Shown here in pieces: positions 18,131 through 26,691 of a DNA stretch of 64,000 nucleotides. Origin of the DNA: Micromonospora sp. CCTCC AA 2012012 (lineage in GTDB: Bacteria > Actinomycetota > Actinomycetes > Mycobacteriales > Micromonosporaceae); contig NZ_CP159342.1 in NCBI RefSeq assembly GCF_040499845.1, positions 1,612,001-1,676,000 on the forward strand. The letters are read 5' to 3'. The translations under genes and the position numbers were made by a program. Under the pieces are notes generated by a model. It was not told the origin of the DNA, did no database searches, and was given only the letters and a program-made list of their open reading frames with translations. How positions within the stretch are numbered: position 1 is the stretch's first letter; every line of letters starts with the position of its first letter.

Positions 18131-18670
18131 TCAGGGTGTCCAGTCGCGGCGGAGCAGGCCGTAGACCACCATGTCGGCGAAGCCGTCGCCGTCGTACTCG
18201 CGTTCCCGCTGGGTGCCCTCGTGCACGAAGCCGCACGCCTCGGCGGTCCGCCGCATGGCGGTGTTGCTCGCCAGCGTCTCCAGTTCGAGGCGGCGCAGGT
18301 TCCGGTTGCGGAAGCCGTACCGGCAGAGCAGCCGGATCACCTCGGTCCCGTAGCCCTGGCCGCGGACCTCGGGCAGCAGGGTGATGCCGAGGTGGGCGTA
18401 CCGGTTGAAGGCGTTGATGCCCCAGAGCGAGCAGTTGCCCAGGAACCTGCCGTCGGCCACGGCCTCGGCCAGCAGCGGCACCCGGGTCTCGCCGTTCGGG
18501 GGCTCGGTGACCTGCCGGAGCAGCCGGGCCCGGACCTGCTCGACGTGGTGCGGCACGAACGGGTCGCCGTCGGTGATCAGGTGCAGTTCGGGGTCGGCGT
18601 GCAGGCGGAACAGGTCGGGCGCGTCGTCGGGGGTGGGTGGACGCAGCCGCACCCGTTCGCTGGTGAACAC
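18131..18670 (-). CDS. GNAT-family N-acetyltransferase (RimJ/RimL type)
   Basis: 179 aa. GTG 18670 is the only good start after the upstream APH-like gene; no strong RBS is seen. It starts MFTSERVRLRPPTPDDA, with acetyl-CoA site ITLLPEVRGQGYGTEVIRLL and SNTAMRRTAEACGFVHEG, and ends at the conserved REYDGDGFADMVVYGLLRRDW. Acetylates an amino group of a protein N-terminus or small molecule. It is 41 bases downstream of the APH-like gene and may be co-transcribed. Confidence 0.8.
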   Translation of the reverse strand: MFTSERVRLRPPTPDDAPDLFRLHADPELHLITDGDPFVPHHVEQVRARLLRQVTEPPNGETRVPLLAEAVADGRFLGNCSLWGINAFNRYAHLGITLLPEVRGQGYGTEVIRLLCRYGFRNRNLRRLELETLASNTAMRRTAEACGFVHEGTQREREYDGDGFADMVVYGLLRRDWTP

Positions 18671-18711
18671 CGGCGTGACGCTAACAGCCGGCGCGTCGGT
18701 CCTCGACCGGA

Positions 18712-19596
18712 TTACGGGCGCGGGGAGAGGTCCCGCAGGACCGCCGCGAACGCCCGCGTCTGCTCCCGCCGCCGCCGCGCGGAGGCGTCCGGGTTGGCCA
18801 GGGTGATGGCCGCCTTCCACAGGGCCCAGCCCCGGGCGCGCCGCCAGGTGTCGTCGTCGAGACCGACCGCCCGGCGGAACCCCGGTCGCGTCCCGTCGTC
18901 GAGGTGGGTGAACGCGATGACGAGGTCGCACGCCGGGTCGCCGACACCGGCGCAGCCGAAGTCGAGCACGCCGGCGAGGCGGCCGTCGGTGACCAGGATG
19001 TTGTCGGCGGCCAGGTCGCCGTGGAACCAGACCGGCGGGCGCGGCCACCGGGAGGCCACCGCCTCGTCGAGCACCCGGTCGGTGGCGGGGGACCGCGCGT
19101 CCAGCGCCGAGACGGCCGCCCGCGCCTCGGTCGCGTAGAACGCGAAGGGCCCGCCGCGGTGTGCGGTCTCCGGGCCGGGGCGGGGCGCGTCGTCCGTCGG
19201 CACGCCCCGCAACTCGACCAGGAAGGACGCCAGCTCGGTGGCGAGCGCCGCCGGGTCGGCGACGTCGGCCCGGGAGAGCACCTCCCCGTCCCGCCACGCG
19301 TTGACCGACCAGGCGAACGGATAGCCGAGTGCGGGGCGGCCGAGGGCCACGGGCTCCGGCACCGGGACCGACAGGTGCCTCGCCAGGTACGGCAGCCAGC
19401 GGCTCTCCTTGCCGATCTGGTGCGCGTAGCCGGCGGCGCTGGGCAGCCGGACGCTGAGCCGGTCACCGAGCCGGAAGGTGCGGTTGTCCCAGCCCTGCGG
19501 TGACGCGGCGACGACCGGCAGGTCGGCCCACCGGGGGAACTGGTCCGCGATCAACCGGGCGGCGAGCGTCTCGTCGAGCGCGGGTCCCAGGGCCAT
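18712..19596 (-). CDS. Aminoglycoside phosphotransferase (APH)-family kinase
   Basis: 294 aa. N-lobe WDNRTFRLGDRLSVRLP, hinge AWSVNAWRDGE, catalytic loop WFHGDLAADNIL, and metal loop GVLDFGCAGVGDPACDL are all intact. It belongs to the actinomycete APH group often annotated as 'aminoglycoside phosphotransferase' without proven resistance. It follows the sugar ABC permeases at 7 bases, so in this operon a role in phosphorylating a sugar-like substrate is as likely as resistance. Confidence 0.82.
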   Translation of the reverse strand: MALGPALDETLAARLIADQFPRWADLPVVAASPQGWDNRTFRLGDRLSVRLPSAAGYAHQIGKESRWLPYLARHLSVPVPEPVALGRPALGYPFAWSVNAWRDGEVLSRADVADPAALATELASFLVELRGVPTDDAPRPGPETAHRGGPFAFYATEARAAVSALDARSPATDRVLDEAVASRWPRPPVWFHGDLAADNILVTDGRLAGVLDFGCAGVGDPACDLVIAFTHLDDGTRPGFRRAVGLDDDTWRRARGWALWKAAITLANPDASARRRREQTRAFAAVLRDLSPRP

Positions 19597-19603
19597 GTCC
19601 GGG

Positions 19604-20497
19604 TCAGCCCTTCTCCGCGCCCTCGTTGGCGCCCCGCACGAAGTACCGCTGGAAGATCACGAACAGGACGGCCACCGGGATGGTGGCCAGCAGCGCCGCG
19701 CCGAGCTTCAGCGGATACTGGGTGCCCTTGCCGAGTGAGCCGCTGACCAGGTCGGCCAGGCCGCGGGGCAGGGTGAACAGCCCCGGGTCCTGCACGGCCA
19801 CGAGGCTGTGCGGGAACTCGTTCCAGGAGCCCTGGAACGACAGGATGGTCAGCGTGATCAGCGCCGGCCGGGCCATCGGCAGCACCACGGACCAGAAGGT
19901 GCGGAACACGCCGGCCCCGTCGATCCGGGCCGCCTCCTCGACGCTGGCCGGCACCGACTCGAAGAACTGCTTCATGATGAACACCCCGGCCGCGTCCGCC
20001 AGCAGCGGCACCACCAGGCCCGCGTAGCTGTCGTAGAGGCCGAGCTGCTTGAGCACCAGGAACTTGGGGATCAGCAGCACCACGCCGGGCACCGCCATCA
20101 CCGCGATGACGGCGGCGAAGAGCCCGTTGCGGCCCCGGAAGCGCAGCCGGGCCAGCGCATAGCCGGCGAGCGAGTCGAAGAAGACCCGGCCGAGGGTGAC
20201 CAGCACGGTGACCAGCAGCGAGTTGCCCAGCCAGAGCGGGAAGTTGGTGCCTTCGAAGATCCGTTCGAAGCCGGCCAGCGAGAGCGGGTGCGGCACCGGC
20301 GAGAGCGGGTTCGCCGCCGCGTCCGGCTCGGTCTTGAGGGAGTTGCCGATCTGGATGACGAAGGGATAGAGGAAGACCAGCCCGAAGAAGATCAGGGTGG
20401 CGTACCCGAGGAACCGGTTGACCAGGACGCGGGACCCACGGCCCGCGCGGGGCCGGGTGGCCGCCGGGGCCGGCGGCCGGTCTGCCAGGACGGCCAT
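19604..20497 (-). CDS. Carbohydrate ABC permease (MalG type)
   Basis: 297 aa, six predicted helices. A conserved EAA loop is seen as EEAARIDGAGVFRTFWSVVLP near residue 190, and the protein ends with YFVRGANEGAEKG, typical of MalG-like permeases. It pairs with the MalF-like gene just upstream (1 base between them) to form the membrane channel of a sugar importer. No ATPase gene lies in this operon; such systems often use a shared MsiK-type ATPase (inference). Confidence 0.9.
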   Translation of the reverse strand: MAVLADRPPAPAATRPRAGRGSRVLVNRFLGYATLIFFGLVFLYPFVIQIGNSLKTEPDAAANPLSPVPHPLSLAGFERIFEGTNFPLWLGNSLLVTVLVTLGRVFFDSLAGYALARLRFRGRNGLFAAVIAVMAVPGVVLLIPKFLVLKQLGLYDSYAGLVVPLLADAAGVFIMKQFFESVPASVEEAARIDGAGVFRTFWSVVLPMARPALITLTILSFQGSWNEFPHSLVAVQDPGLFTLPRGLADLVSGSLGKGTQYPLKLGAALLATIPVAVLFVIFQRYFVRGANEGAEKG

Positions 20498-20498
20498 G

Positions 20499-21620
20499 TC
20501 AGGACCCTTCCGGTACGCGTCGCCGCCACCAGCCGCGCCGAGGGCCGTCGGTGTCCCGGTCGGCCATCACCCGCCGCTGGACCAGCGTGAGCACGATGAT
20601 GATCAGGAACAGCACGAACGAGATCGCCGCGCCGGAGCCGTAGTCGAAGTCGCGGAACGCGGTCCGGTACGACAGGTAGGCCGGGGTGAGCGTGGTCTTG
20701 GCCGGCTCGCCCTGGCTCATCACGTACACCTGGTCGAAGACCTGCCAGGAACCGATCAGGCCGAGGGTGAGCACCAGGAAGGTGGTCGGCTTGATCATCG
20801 GCAGGGTGACGTACCGGAACCGCTGCCACCGGGACGCCCCGTCCAGAATGCTCGCCTCGTCCAGCGCCTCCGGGACGTTCTGCAGCGCGGCGAGGAACAT
20901 CAGCATGAAGGTGCCCGAGGTGGTCCAGACGACCAGGCTGATGATCGAGATCATCGCGACGCTCGGTCCGGAGAGCCAGTCCCACCAGCTCAGCCCGAAC
21001 GGGCCGCCGCCGGTCAGCGCGGCGGGCGGGGAGTCCACCCCGACCGTGCCGAGCAGCAGGTGCAGCACCCCCCGGGAGTCGGCGAACCACTGCGGCCCAC
21101 GGATGCCGAAGATGCTCAGCAGCGCGTTCACCGCGCCGGAGTTGGCGAACAGGAAGAGGAAGACCACGCTGATCGCCACCGAGCTGGTGACCGACGGGAA
21201 GTAGAACGCGGTCCGGAAGAACCCCTTCCCCTTGAGCATCCGGTTGTTGACCACCAGGGCGAGGGCGAGAGCGAGCACCGTCTGCGTCGGCACCACGAGC
21301 GCCACGTAGTAGATGTTGTTCCGGATGCTGGTCATGAAGTCGCGGCGGGCCAGCCCGTCCTCGGTGAACAGCCGGGTGTAGTTGTCGGCGCCGACGAGCG
21401 GCACCTTCGCGGTGAACGGGCTGCCCTGCCCGTTCCAGTCGGTGAGGCTCACCCATGCCGCCATCAGGATCGGCAGCAGCAGGAACAGCCCGAGGATCAC
21501 GATCACGGGTGCGACGAAGAGCCAGCCGGCGACGTTCTCGTTGCCGCGGATGCCGCGTCCCCGGCGGCGCGGGGGGCCGCCCCGCGCGGTGGCGGGTGCG
21601 GTCAGTGCTTCGGTTGCCAT
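20499..21620 (-). CDS. Carbohydrate ABC permease (MalF type)
   Basis: 373 aa, six predicted helices after a Gly/Arg-rich N-terminal tail. EAA loop is DEASILDGASRWQRFRYVTLP. The large extracytoplasmic loop is typical of MalF. Second gene of the sugar uptake operon, separated from the binding-protein gene by a strong hairpin that may lower its expression. Confidence 0.9.
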   Translation of the reverse strand: MATEALTAPATARGGPPRRRGRGIRGNENVAGWLFVAPVIVILGLFLLLPILMAAWVSLTDWNGQGSPFTAKVPLVGADNYTRLFTEDGLARRDFMTSIRNNIYYVALVVPTQTVLALALALVVNNRMLKGKGFFRTAFYFPSVTSSVAISVVFLFLFANSGAVNALLSIFGIRGPQWFADSRGVLHLLLGTVGVDSPPAALTGGGPFGLSWWDWLSGPSVAMISIISLVVWTTSGTFMLMFLAALQNVPEALDEASILDGASRWQRFRYVTLPMIKPTTFLVLTLGLIGSWQVFDQVYVMSQGEPAKTTLTPAYLSYRTAFRDFDYGSGAAISFVLFLIIIVLTLVQRRVMADRDTDGPRRGWWRRRVPEGS

Positions 21621-21650
21621 CTCCCCTCCTCCCTCCGGTCGGAGGTGGAA

Positions 21651-21680
21651 GGAGGGGCCCCGGTGGACCGGGGCCCCTCC
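21651..21680 (-). terminator. Intercistronic hairpin between binding protein and permeases
   Basis: A perfect 13-bp stem (GGAGGGGCCCCGG and its complement) with a TGGA loop lies between the substrate-binding gene and the permease genes of the same operon. Likely an mRNA stabiliser or partial terminator giving more binding protein than permease. Confidence 0.65.
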
Positions 21681-21687
21681 TCACACC

Positions 21688-22935
21688 TCAGCCGCCGAGC
21701 GCCGCCTTGGCGTTCTTGTCGAAGTTCTGGAGCACGGTCTTCGGGTCCTTGGTCGCCAGCCCCTGCAGGCCGGTGTCCAGGTCACCGAGGACGCTGTCCA
21801 TCTTGGGGGCGTTCACCGGGCCCTGGGCATAGCCGGCGCCGTCGATGAACGGCTTGTCGGCCGGGAACGCCGAGGTGTACTCGCCCTGGACCGACTGCCG
21901 GGAGGGCATCACGCCGAACGCCTTGGCGAAGCTCATCTGCTGCTCGCCGCTCGTCATCGCCTCGACGAACTTGATCGCCTGCTCCTTGTGCGTCGACTTC
22001 GCGGCGATGCCCCAGCAGTTGGTGAAGGAGAGCGTGCCCGGCCCCTTCGGGCCGGCGGGCAGCGGGACGACCTTGTACTTCACGTTCGGGAAGTCGTTCT
22101 GCAGGGCACCCTTGATCCAGTTGCCCTCGATGGTCATCACCGCCTTGCCCTTGCCGAACGCCTCACCGGACCAGCCGGCGTCGAGCTGCTTGGGGAAGCG
22201 CGCGTAGCCGCTGGTGAGCAGGGACTTGACGTACTGGAGGGCGGCCAGGTTCTCCGGGCTGTCCGCGGTGGGCTGCTTGCCGTCCTTGCTCAGCAACCAG
22301 CCGCCGTTCTGCACCAGGAACGCGCCGATCCGGTCCCGGGTGTCGCCGAGCGCCAGCGGCACCAGGCCCTTGGCCTTGATCTTCTGGCTGGTCGCGGTGA
22401 GCTGGTCCCAGGTGGTCGGCACGTCGGCGTCGGTCAGCCCGGCCTTCGTCCAGAGGTCGGTGTTGATCTCCAGCGCGAGGGTGGAGAAGTCCTTGGGCGC
22501 GCAGTAGAACTTGCCGTCGTAGGTGAAGGCGGTGCGCAGGCTCTCGTAGAAGTCGTCCGGCTTGCTGATCTTGTCGCCGTACGGCTCCAGCGCGCCCACA
22601 CTGGCGTAGTCGGCGAACCGGCTGGCGTCGACGTAGAAGACGTCCGGCGGGGTGCCACCGGCGAGCGCCTGGCCGAGCTGCTGGGTGAGGTCCTGGGCCG
22701 GGGTGACGGTGGCCTGGTTGCCCGAGGAGGACGCCCACTTCGCCGCCGCCGCCTGGACCGCCTTGGTCTCCGCGTCGCCGGAGGAACCGATCAGGATCTG
22801 CAGGTTCGCCGGGCCGCTGGACTGCTTGGCGTCGCCGGAGGAGTTGTCGAAGCCGTTGCCGCAGGCGGCGGAGGCGAGCAGGGTGACGGCGGCGAGGCCG
22901 GCCACCGCCGCCCGGGTGAGGGATCGGGATGCCAT
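21688..22935 (-). CDS. Carbohydrate ABC substrate-binding lipoprotein
   Basis: 415 aa from ATG 22935 with RBS CAGGAGA. Lipoprotein signal with lipobox LASAAC (Cys25). The mature protein is a family-1 extracellular solute-binding fold (GTPPDVFYVDASRFADY, AVMTIEGNWIKGAL, TNCWGIAAKSTHKEQAIKF). It captures a sugar or oligosaccharide for the MalFG-like permease. The nearby debranching-type glycosidase suggests an alpha-glucan product as ligand (inference). Confidence 0.9.
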   Translation of the reverse strand: MASRSLTRAAVAGLAAVTLLASAACGNGFDNSSGDAKQSSGPANLQILIGSSGDAETKAVQAAAAKWASSSGNQATVTPAQDLTQQLGQALAGGTPPDVFYVDASRFADYASVGALEPYGDKISKPDDFYESLRTAFTYDGKFYCAPKDFSTLALEINTDLWTKAGLTDADVPTTWDQLTATSQKIKAKGLVPLALGDTRDRIGAFLVQNGGWLLSKDGKQPTADSPENLAALQYVKSLLTSGYARFPKQLDAGWSGEAFGKGKAVMTIEGNWIKGALQNDFPNVKYKVVPLPAGPKGPGTLSFTNCWGIAAKSTHKEQAIKFVEAMTSGEQQMSFAKAFGVMPSRQSVQGEYTSAFPADKPFIDGAGYAQGPVNAPKMDSVLGDLDTGLQGLATKDPKTVLQNFDKNAKAALGG

Positions 22936-22964
22936 CTGAATCTCCTGGTGGGGGATACGGGGGG

Positions 22965-23954
22965 TCACGCGGTGTGCCGCAGCACCAGCGCGGGCTGGAG
23001 CAGCACGTGGGGGTTGGTCGGTTGGCCGTCGAGCACGCCGGTGAGCAGCTCGACGCAGCGGGCGGCGGCTGCCGCGAGCGGTTGGCTGACGCTGGTCAGC
23101 CCGACCGCGGCGGCGACCGGGGTGTCGTCGAAGCCGATGACCGCGGCCGGGGTGCCGGTGTCCCGGACGGCCTGGAGGGCGCCGAGGGCGAGCGAGTCGC
23201 TGGCACAGACCACCGCGGTCGGCGGTTCGGCGGTGGTGAGCAGGGCGCGCATCTCCCGCTCGCCGGCCGCGATGCCGTCCTCGGTGGACCGGCGCAGGTC
23301 GGCCGCGTCGATGCCGGCCGCCGCCATGGTCGTACGCCAGCCGGTGTGCCGGTCGTCGCCGACGCCGGAGCCGGTCGGCCAGCCGATGAAGGCGATCCGG
23401 CGGTGGCCGGTGTCCAGCAGCCGTCGGGTGGCCTGGGCCGTGCCGTCGGCGTTGTCCACGTCGACCCAGGGGTGGCTCTCGGGGGCGTCCCAGGGGCGAC
23501 CGAACGTCACGAAGGGCACCTCCCGGCCGGCGAGCCAGGCCGTGCGGGGGTCGCCGTGCTTGGTGCCGGTGAGTACGAAGGCGTCCAGGTCGTACGCGCC
23601 GAGCAGGTCGTCGTAGGTGGCGATCTCCTGGTTGTCGTCGCCGGCGGTGTAGAGCATGACCCGGTAGCCGGCCGCGTCGGCGGTCTCGGTGAGCCCGTGC
23701 AGGAACCGGTCGAGCACCGAGCCGTTGATGCCGTCCCGGGTCGGCTCGATCCGGACGGCGATCAGTCGGCTGCGTCCGGTGCGCATCTGCCGGGCGGCCT
23801 GGTTGGCGCGGTAGCCGAGGGCGGTGATCGCCTCCTGCACCCGACGCCGGGTGTCCTCGCGGACGATGTGCGGCGCGTTGAGCACGTTGGAGACCGTCTG
23901 CCGGCTCACCTGGGCATGCCGGGCCACCGTCGCGATGGTCACCTTTTCTGACAC
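22965..23954 (-). CDS. LacI-family transcriptional regulator
   Basis: 329 aa from GTG 23954 (RBS GAGAGG), preferred over the longer frame because the LacI HTH starts at residue 5 (VTIATVARHAQVSRQTVSNVL). The hinge and periplasmic-binding-like sensor domain are intact, with DSLALGALQAVRDTG and AVIGFDDTPVAAAVGL. It heads the sugar operon and probably represses it and the divergent glycosidase gene through the paired sites at 23973-24014. Confidence 0.9.
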   Translation of the reverse strand: MSEKVTIATVARHAQVSRQTVSNVLNAPHIVREDTRRRVQEAITALGYRANQAARQMRTGRSRLIAVRIEPTRDGINGSVLDRFLHGLTETADAAGYRVMLYTAGDDNQEIATYDDLLGAYDLDAFVLTGTKHGDPRTAWLAGREVPFVTFGRPWDAPESHPWVDVDNADGTAQATRRLLDTGHRRIAFIGWPTGSGVGDDRHTGWRTTMAAAGIDAADLRRSTEDGIAAGEREMRALLTTAEPPTAVVCASDSLALGALQAVRDTGTPAAVIGFDDTPVAAAVGLTSVSQPLAAAAARCVELLTGVLDGQPTNPHVLLQPALVLRHTA

Positions 23955-23972
23955 TTGATCCCTCTCGCCGCC

Positions 23973-24014
23973 TTGAACGATCCAACTCCGATGAGGCAGG
24001 ATTAGATCGTTCAA
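23973..24014. promoter_or_regulatory. Paired LacI operator candidates
   Basis: TTGAACGATCCAA (23973-23985) and its near-exact inverted copy TTAGATCGTTCAA (24002-24014) lie in the 158-bp gap between the divergent LacI and glycosidase genes. Outer 10-bp halves TTGAACGATC/GATCGTTCAA are perfect complements. Centres are 29 bp apart, close to three helical turns, which suits two dimers on one DNA face. Confidence 0.65.
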
Positions 24015-24112
24015 AGTTTCTGGAATGTTTCGCACTTTGCACCCCGCCGGGACGATCTGTCAAGACATCCGTTCCGGGCACCTCGCACCACCGAGCACCC
24101 CTGGAGCCCCCC

Positions 24113-26230
24113 GTGTCCGAACGCCACCTGCAACCCCTGCTGAACGACCTGGTCGGCGCGGTCCACGCCCCCACCAGCGCGCTGGGTGACGCGGCCGGGC
24201 AGATCCGCCCGGCCGGCGTACAGGGCGTCTTCCACGCCGACGCCCGGGTGCTCTCCCGGGCCGAGCTGCGCGTCGACGACCGGGAGCCCGAAGCGCTCGC
24301 CCAGGGCGCGGCCGGACCGCACGGCACCCGCTTCGTCGCGCTCGCCCGCTGGCTCGGCGACCCGGGACCCGACCCGACCGTCCGGATCGAACGCACCCGG
24401 CACGCGGACCCGCACGGCGTCACCGAGGAACTGCGCGTCGTCTCCACCGCCGCGCTGCCGGTCCGCGCCACGGTCAGCGTCGACCTCGGCTGCGACCTCG
24501 CCCCGATCGAGCTGGTCAAGTCCGGCGCGACCGGCACGCCGCTGACGGCCCGCACCGAGGGGCCCGGCCGGCTGGACTGGACCGGCGACGGCATCACCGT
24601 GACGGTCACCGCGCCGGCGGCCACCGTCGACGCCACCGACGGACGCGCCACCGCCCCCCGGCTCAGCTGGCCCGTCGCGCTCGCGCCGCGCGGCGAGGTG
24701 ACCCTGCGCTGGGGGCTGACCGTGACCGACCCCCGCGCCGTGGTGGTCGCCCCGCCCGCCGAGCCGGCCTGGTCGCGCCCCGAGGTCCGCGCCGACGACC
24801 GCCGCCTCGTCCGGCTGCTCGACCGGTCCCTGGCCGACCTGCGCGGGCTGCGCCTGGCCGACCCCGCCCACCCGCAGGACGTCTTCCTCGGCGCCGGTGT
24901 GCCCTGGTTCCTCACCCTGTTCGGCCGGGACAGCCTCTGGGCCGCCCGGATGATGCTGCCGCTCGGCACCGAGCTGGCCGCCGGCACGCTGCGGGTGCTC
25001 GCCCGTCGGCAGGGCACCCGGGTCGACCCGGCCACCGGCGAGGCACCCGGCAAGATCCTGCACGAGCTGCGCCGGCACGAGTTCGCCCCCGGCGAGGGCC
25101 TGCGCCTCCCACCCGCCTACTACGGCACGGTCGACGCCACCATGCTCTGGGTCAGCCTGCTGCACGACGCGTGGCGCTGGGGCCTGGCCGCCGACCAGGT
25201 CGCACCGCTGCTGCCGCACCTGGAGGCCGCGCTCGGCTGGCTCGGCGAGCATGCCGACGCCGACGGTGACGGCCTCGTCGAGTACGTCGACACCACCGGA
25301 CACGGCCTGGCCAACCAGGGCTGGAAGGACTCCGGCGACGCGGTCCGCTTCCGGGACGGCCGGATCGCGCAGTCGCCCATCGTCCTGGCCGAGGTGCAGG
25401 GGTACGCGTACCAGGCGGCGGTGCACGGCGCCGACCTGCTCGACGCGTTCGACCGGCCCGGCGCCGACCGCTGGCGCGGGTACGCCGACCGGCTGGCCCA
25501 CCGGTTCCGCGCGGCGTTCTGGGTCGACGGCCGGTACGGCCCCCAGCCCGCGCTCGCCCTGGACCGGGACAAGCGCCCGGTCGACTCCCTGACCAGCAAC
25601 ATCGGCCACCTGCTCGGCACCGGCCTGCTGTCGGACGAGGAGTCGGCACAGGTGGCGGCGCTGCTGGCCACCGACGCCCTGGCCGGTGGGTTCGGGCTGC
25701 GCACCATGTCCCGCGACGACGCCGGGTTCAGCCCGCTGTCGTACCACTGCGGCTCCGTCTGGGCGCACGACACCGCGATCGTCCTCGGCGGCCTGGCCCG
25801 GGCCGGCCACCACGGGCCCGCCCTGCGTCTCGCCGACGGCCTGCTCGCCGCCGCGGAGGCGTTCGACTACCGCCTCCCCGAGCTGTACGGCGGCGACGAC
25901 CGGGACACGCTCGGCCGTCCCGTGCCGTACCCGGCGGCGTGCAAGCCGCAGGCCTGGTCGGCCGCGGCCGCGGTGCTGCTGCTCCAGGCGGCCACCGGCG
26001 TCTACCCGGACGTGCCGGCCGGCACGGTGCACCTCGCCCCGCTCGCCGGGTCCGACCTCGGCGCGATCGCCGCCGCCGGGCTGCGCATCGCCGACCGGGC
26101 GGTCACGGTCACGGTCGACCGGACCGGCGCCGCCTCGCTCACCGGCCTGCCCGCCGACGTCCGGGTGACCGGCGGTGAGCGGACGGCGATTCCCGCCCCA
26201 CGGTCGGCGCCCACCCACGCGCTGCGCTGA
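24113..26230 (+). CDS. Glycogen debranching-type glycosidase (amylo-alpha-1,6-glucosidase family)
   Basis: 705 aa from GTG 24113, RBS TGGAG. The N-terminal GDE_N-like beta domain covers about residues 20-220 (GVFHADARVLSRAELRVDD). An (alpha/alpha)6 barrel follows with GVPWFLTLFGRDSLWAARM near 262, NQGWKDSGDAVRF, and YHCGSVWAHDTAI. No signal peptide, so it acts in the cytoplasm on an imported or stored glucan. Divergent from the LacI regulator, so co-regulation with the sugar importer is likely. Confidence 0.88.
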   Translation: MSERHLQPLLNDLVGAVHAPTSALGDAAGQIRPAGVQGVFHADARVLSRAELRVDDREPEALAQGAAGPHGTRFVALARWLGDPGPDPTVRIERTRHADPHGVTEELRVVSTAALPVRATVSVDLGCDLAPIELVKSGATGTPLTARTEGPGRLDWTGDGITVTVTAPAATVDATDGRATAPRLSWPVALAPRGEVTLRWGLTVTDPRAVVVAPPAEPAWSRPEVRADDRRLVRLLDRSLADLRGLRLADPAHPQDVFLGAGVPWFLTLFGRDSLWAARMMLPLGTELAAGTLRVLARRQGTRVDPATGEAPGKILHELRRHEFAPGEGLRLPPAYYGTVDATMLWVSLLHDAWRWGLAADQVAPLLPHLEAALGWLGEHADADGDGLVEYVDTTGHGLANQGWKDSGDAVRFRDGRIAQSPIVLAEVQGYAYQAAVHGADLLDAFDRPGADRWRGYADRLAHRFRAAFWVDGRYGPQPALALDRDKRPVDSLTSNIGHLLGTGLLSDEESAQVAALLATDALAGGFGLRTMSRDDAGFSPLSYHCGSVWAHDTAIVLGGLARAGHHGPALRLADGLLAAAEAFDYRLPELYGGDDRDTLGRPVPYPAACKPQAWSAAAAVLLLQAATGVYPDVPAGTVHLAPLAGSDLGAIAAAGLRIADRAVTVTVDRTGAASLTGLPADVRVTGGERTAIPAPRSAPTHALR

Positions 26231-26283
26231 CTCCCCGCCGCCGGCACCTCCGGCCCGGAGACTTGAAGAATTCCGGGCCGCGG

Positions 26284-26310
26284 TGTCGGATCGGGGCAGC
26301 CGTGTTCGTG
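26284..26310 (+). promoter_or_regulatory. ECF42-type promoter candidate, copy 1
   Basis: TGTCGGATC at the -35 position and TTCGTG 21 bases after its start, followed by GGCA and GGTGAG. The same layout and spacing recur at 28014-28040 before the second DGPF gene. A TGTCGA-like -35 is reported for ECF42 sigma factors, so autoregulation by the sigma gene downstream is likely. Confidence 0.6.
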
Positions 26311-26367
26311 GCAGGGGTGAGCGGCCGCCCACGAGGGGCGCCGGCGAACCGCAGGAGATGACGCGAG

Positions 26368-26691
26368 ATGCAGTACCTGTTTTCCGTGATCTACGACGCG
26401 TCCGACCTCGCCACCGAGGACGAGATGGCGGCCATCGACGTGTTCAACGACCGGCTCCAGGCCGACGGGCACTGGGTCTTCGCCGGTGGCCTCGCCGCGC
26501 CGGAGTCGGCCACCGTCATCGACAACCGGGGCGGGGAGCCGCTCTTCACCGACGGGCCGTACCTGGAGTCCAAGGAGTTCCTCGCCGGCTTCTGGATCAT
26601 CGAGGCCGCCGACCTCGACGTGGCGCTCACGCTCGCCGCCGACGGGTCGAAGGCCTGCAACCGCAAGATCGAGGTACGGCCGTTCCGGTGA
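26368..26691 (+). CDS. YCII/DGPF-domain protein, ECF42 partner
   Basis: 107 aa, RBS AGGAG at 26353. YCII-related fold with core DGPYLESKEFLAGFWIIEA and flanking beta strands (MQYLFSVIYD). DGPF proteins are the usual genomic neighbours of ECF42 sigma factors, though their role is unsolved. It overlaps the sigma gene by 4 bases (GTGA), so the two are translationally coupled. Confidence 0.88.
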   Translation: MQYLFSVIYDASDLATEDEMAAIDVFNDRLQADGHWVFAGGLAAPESATVIDNRGGEPLFTDGPYLESKEFLAGFWIIEAADLDVALTLAADGSKACNRKIEVRPFR

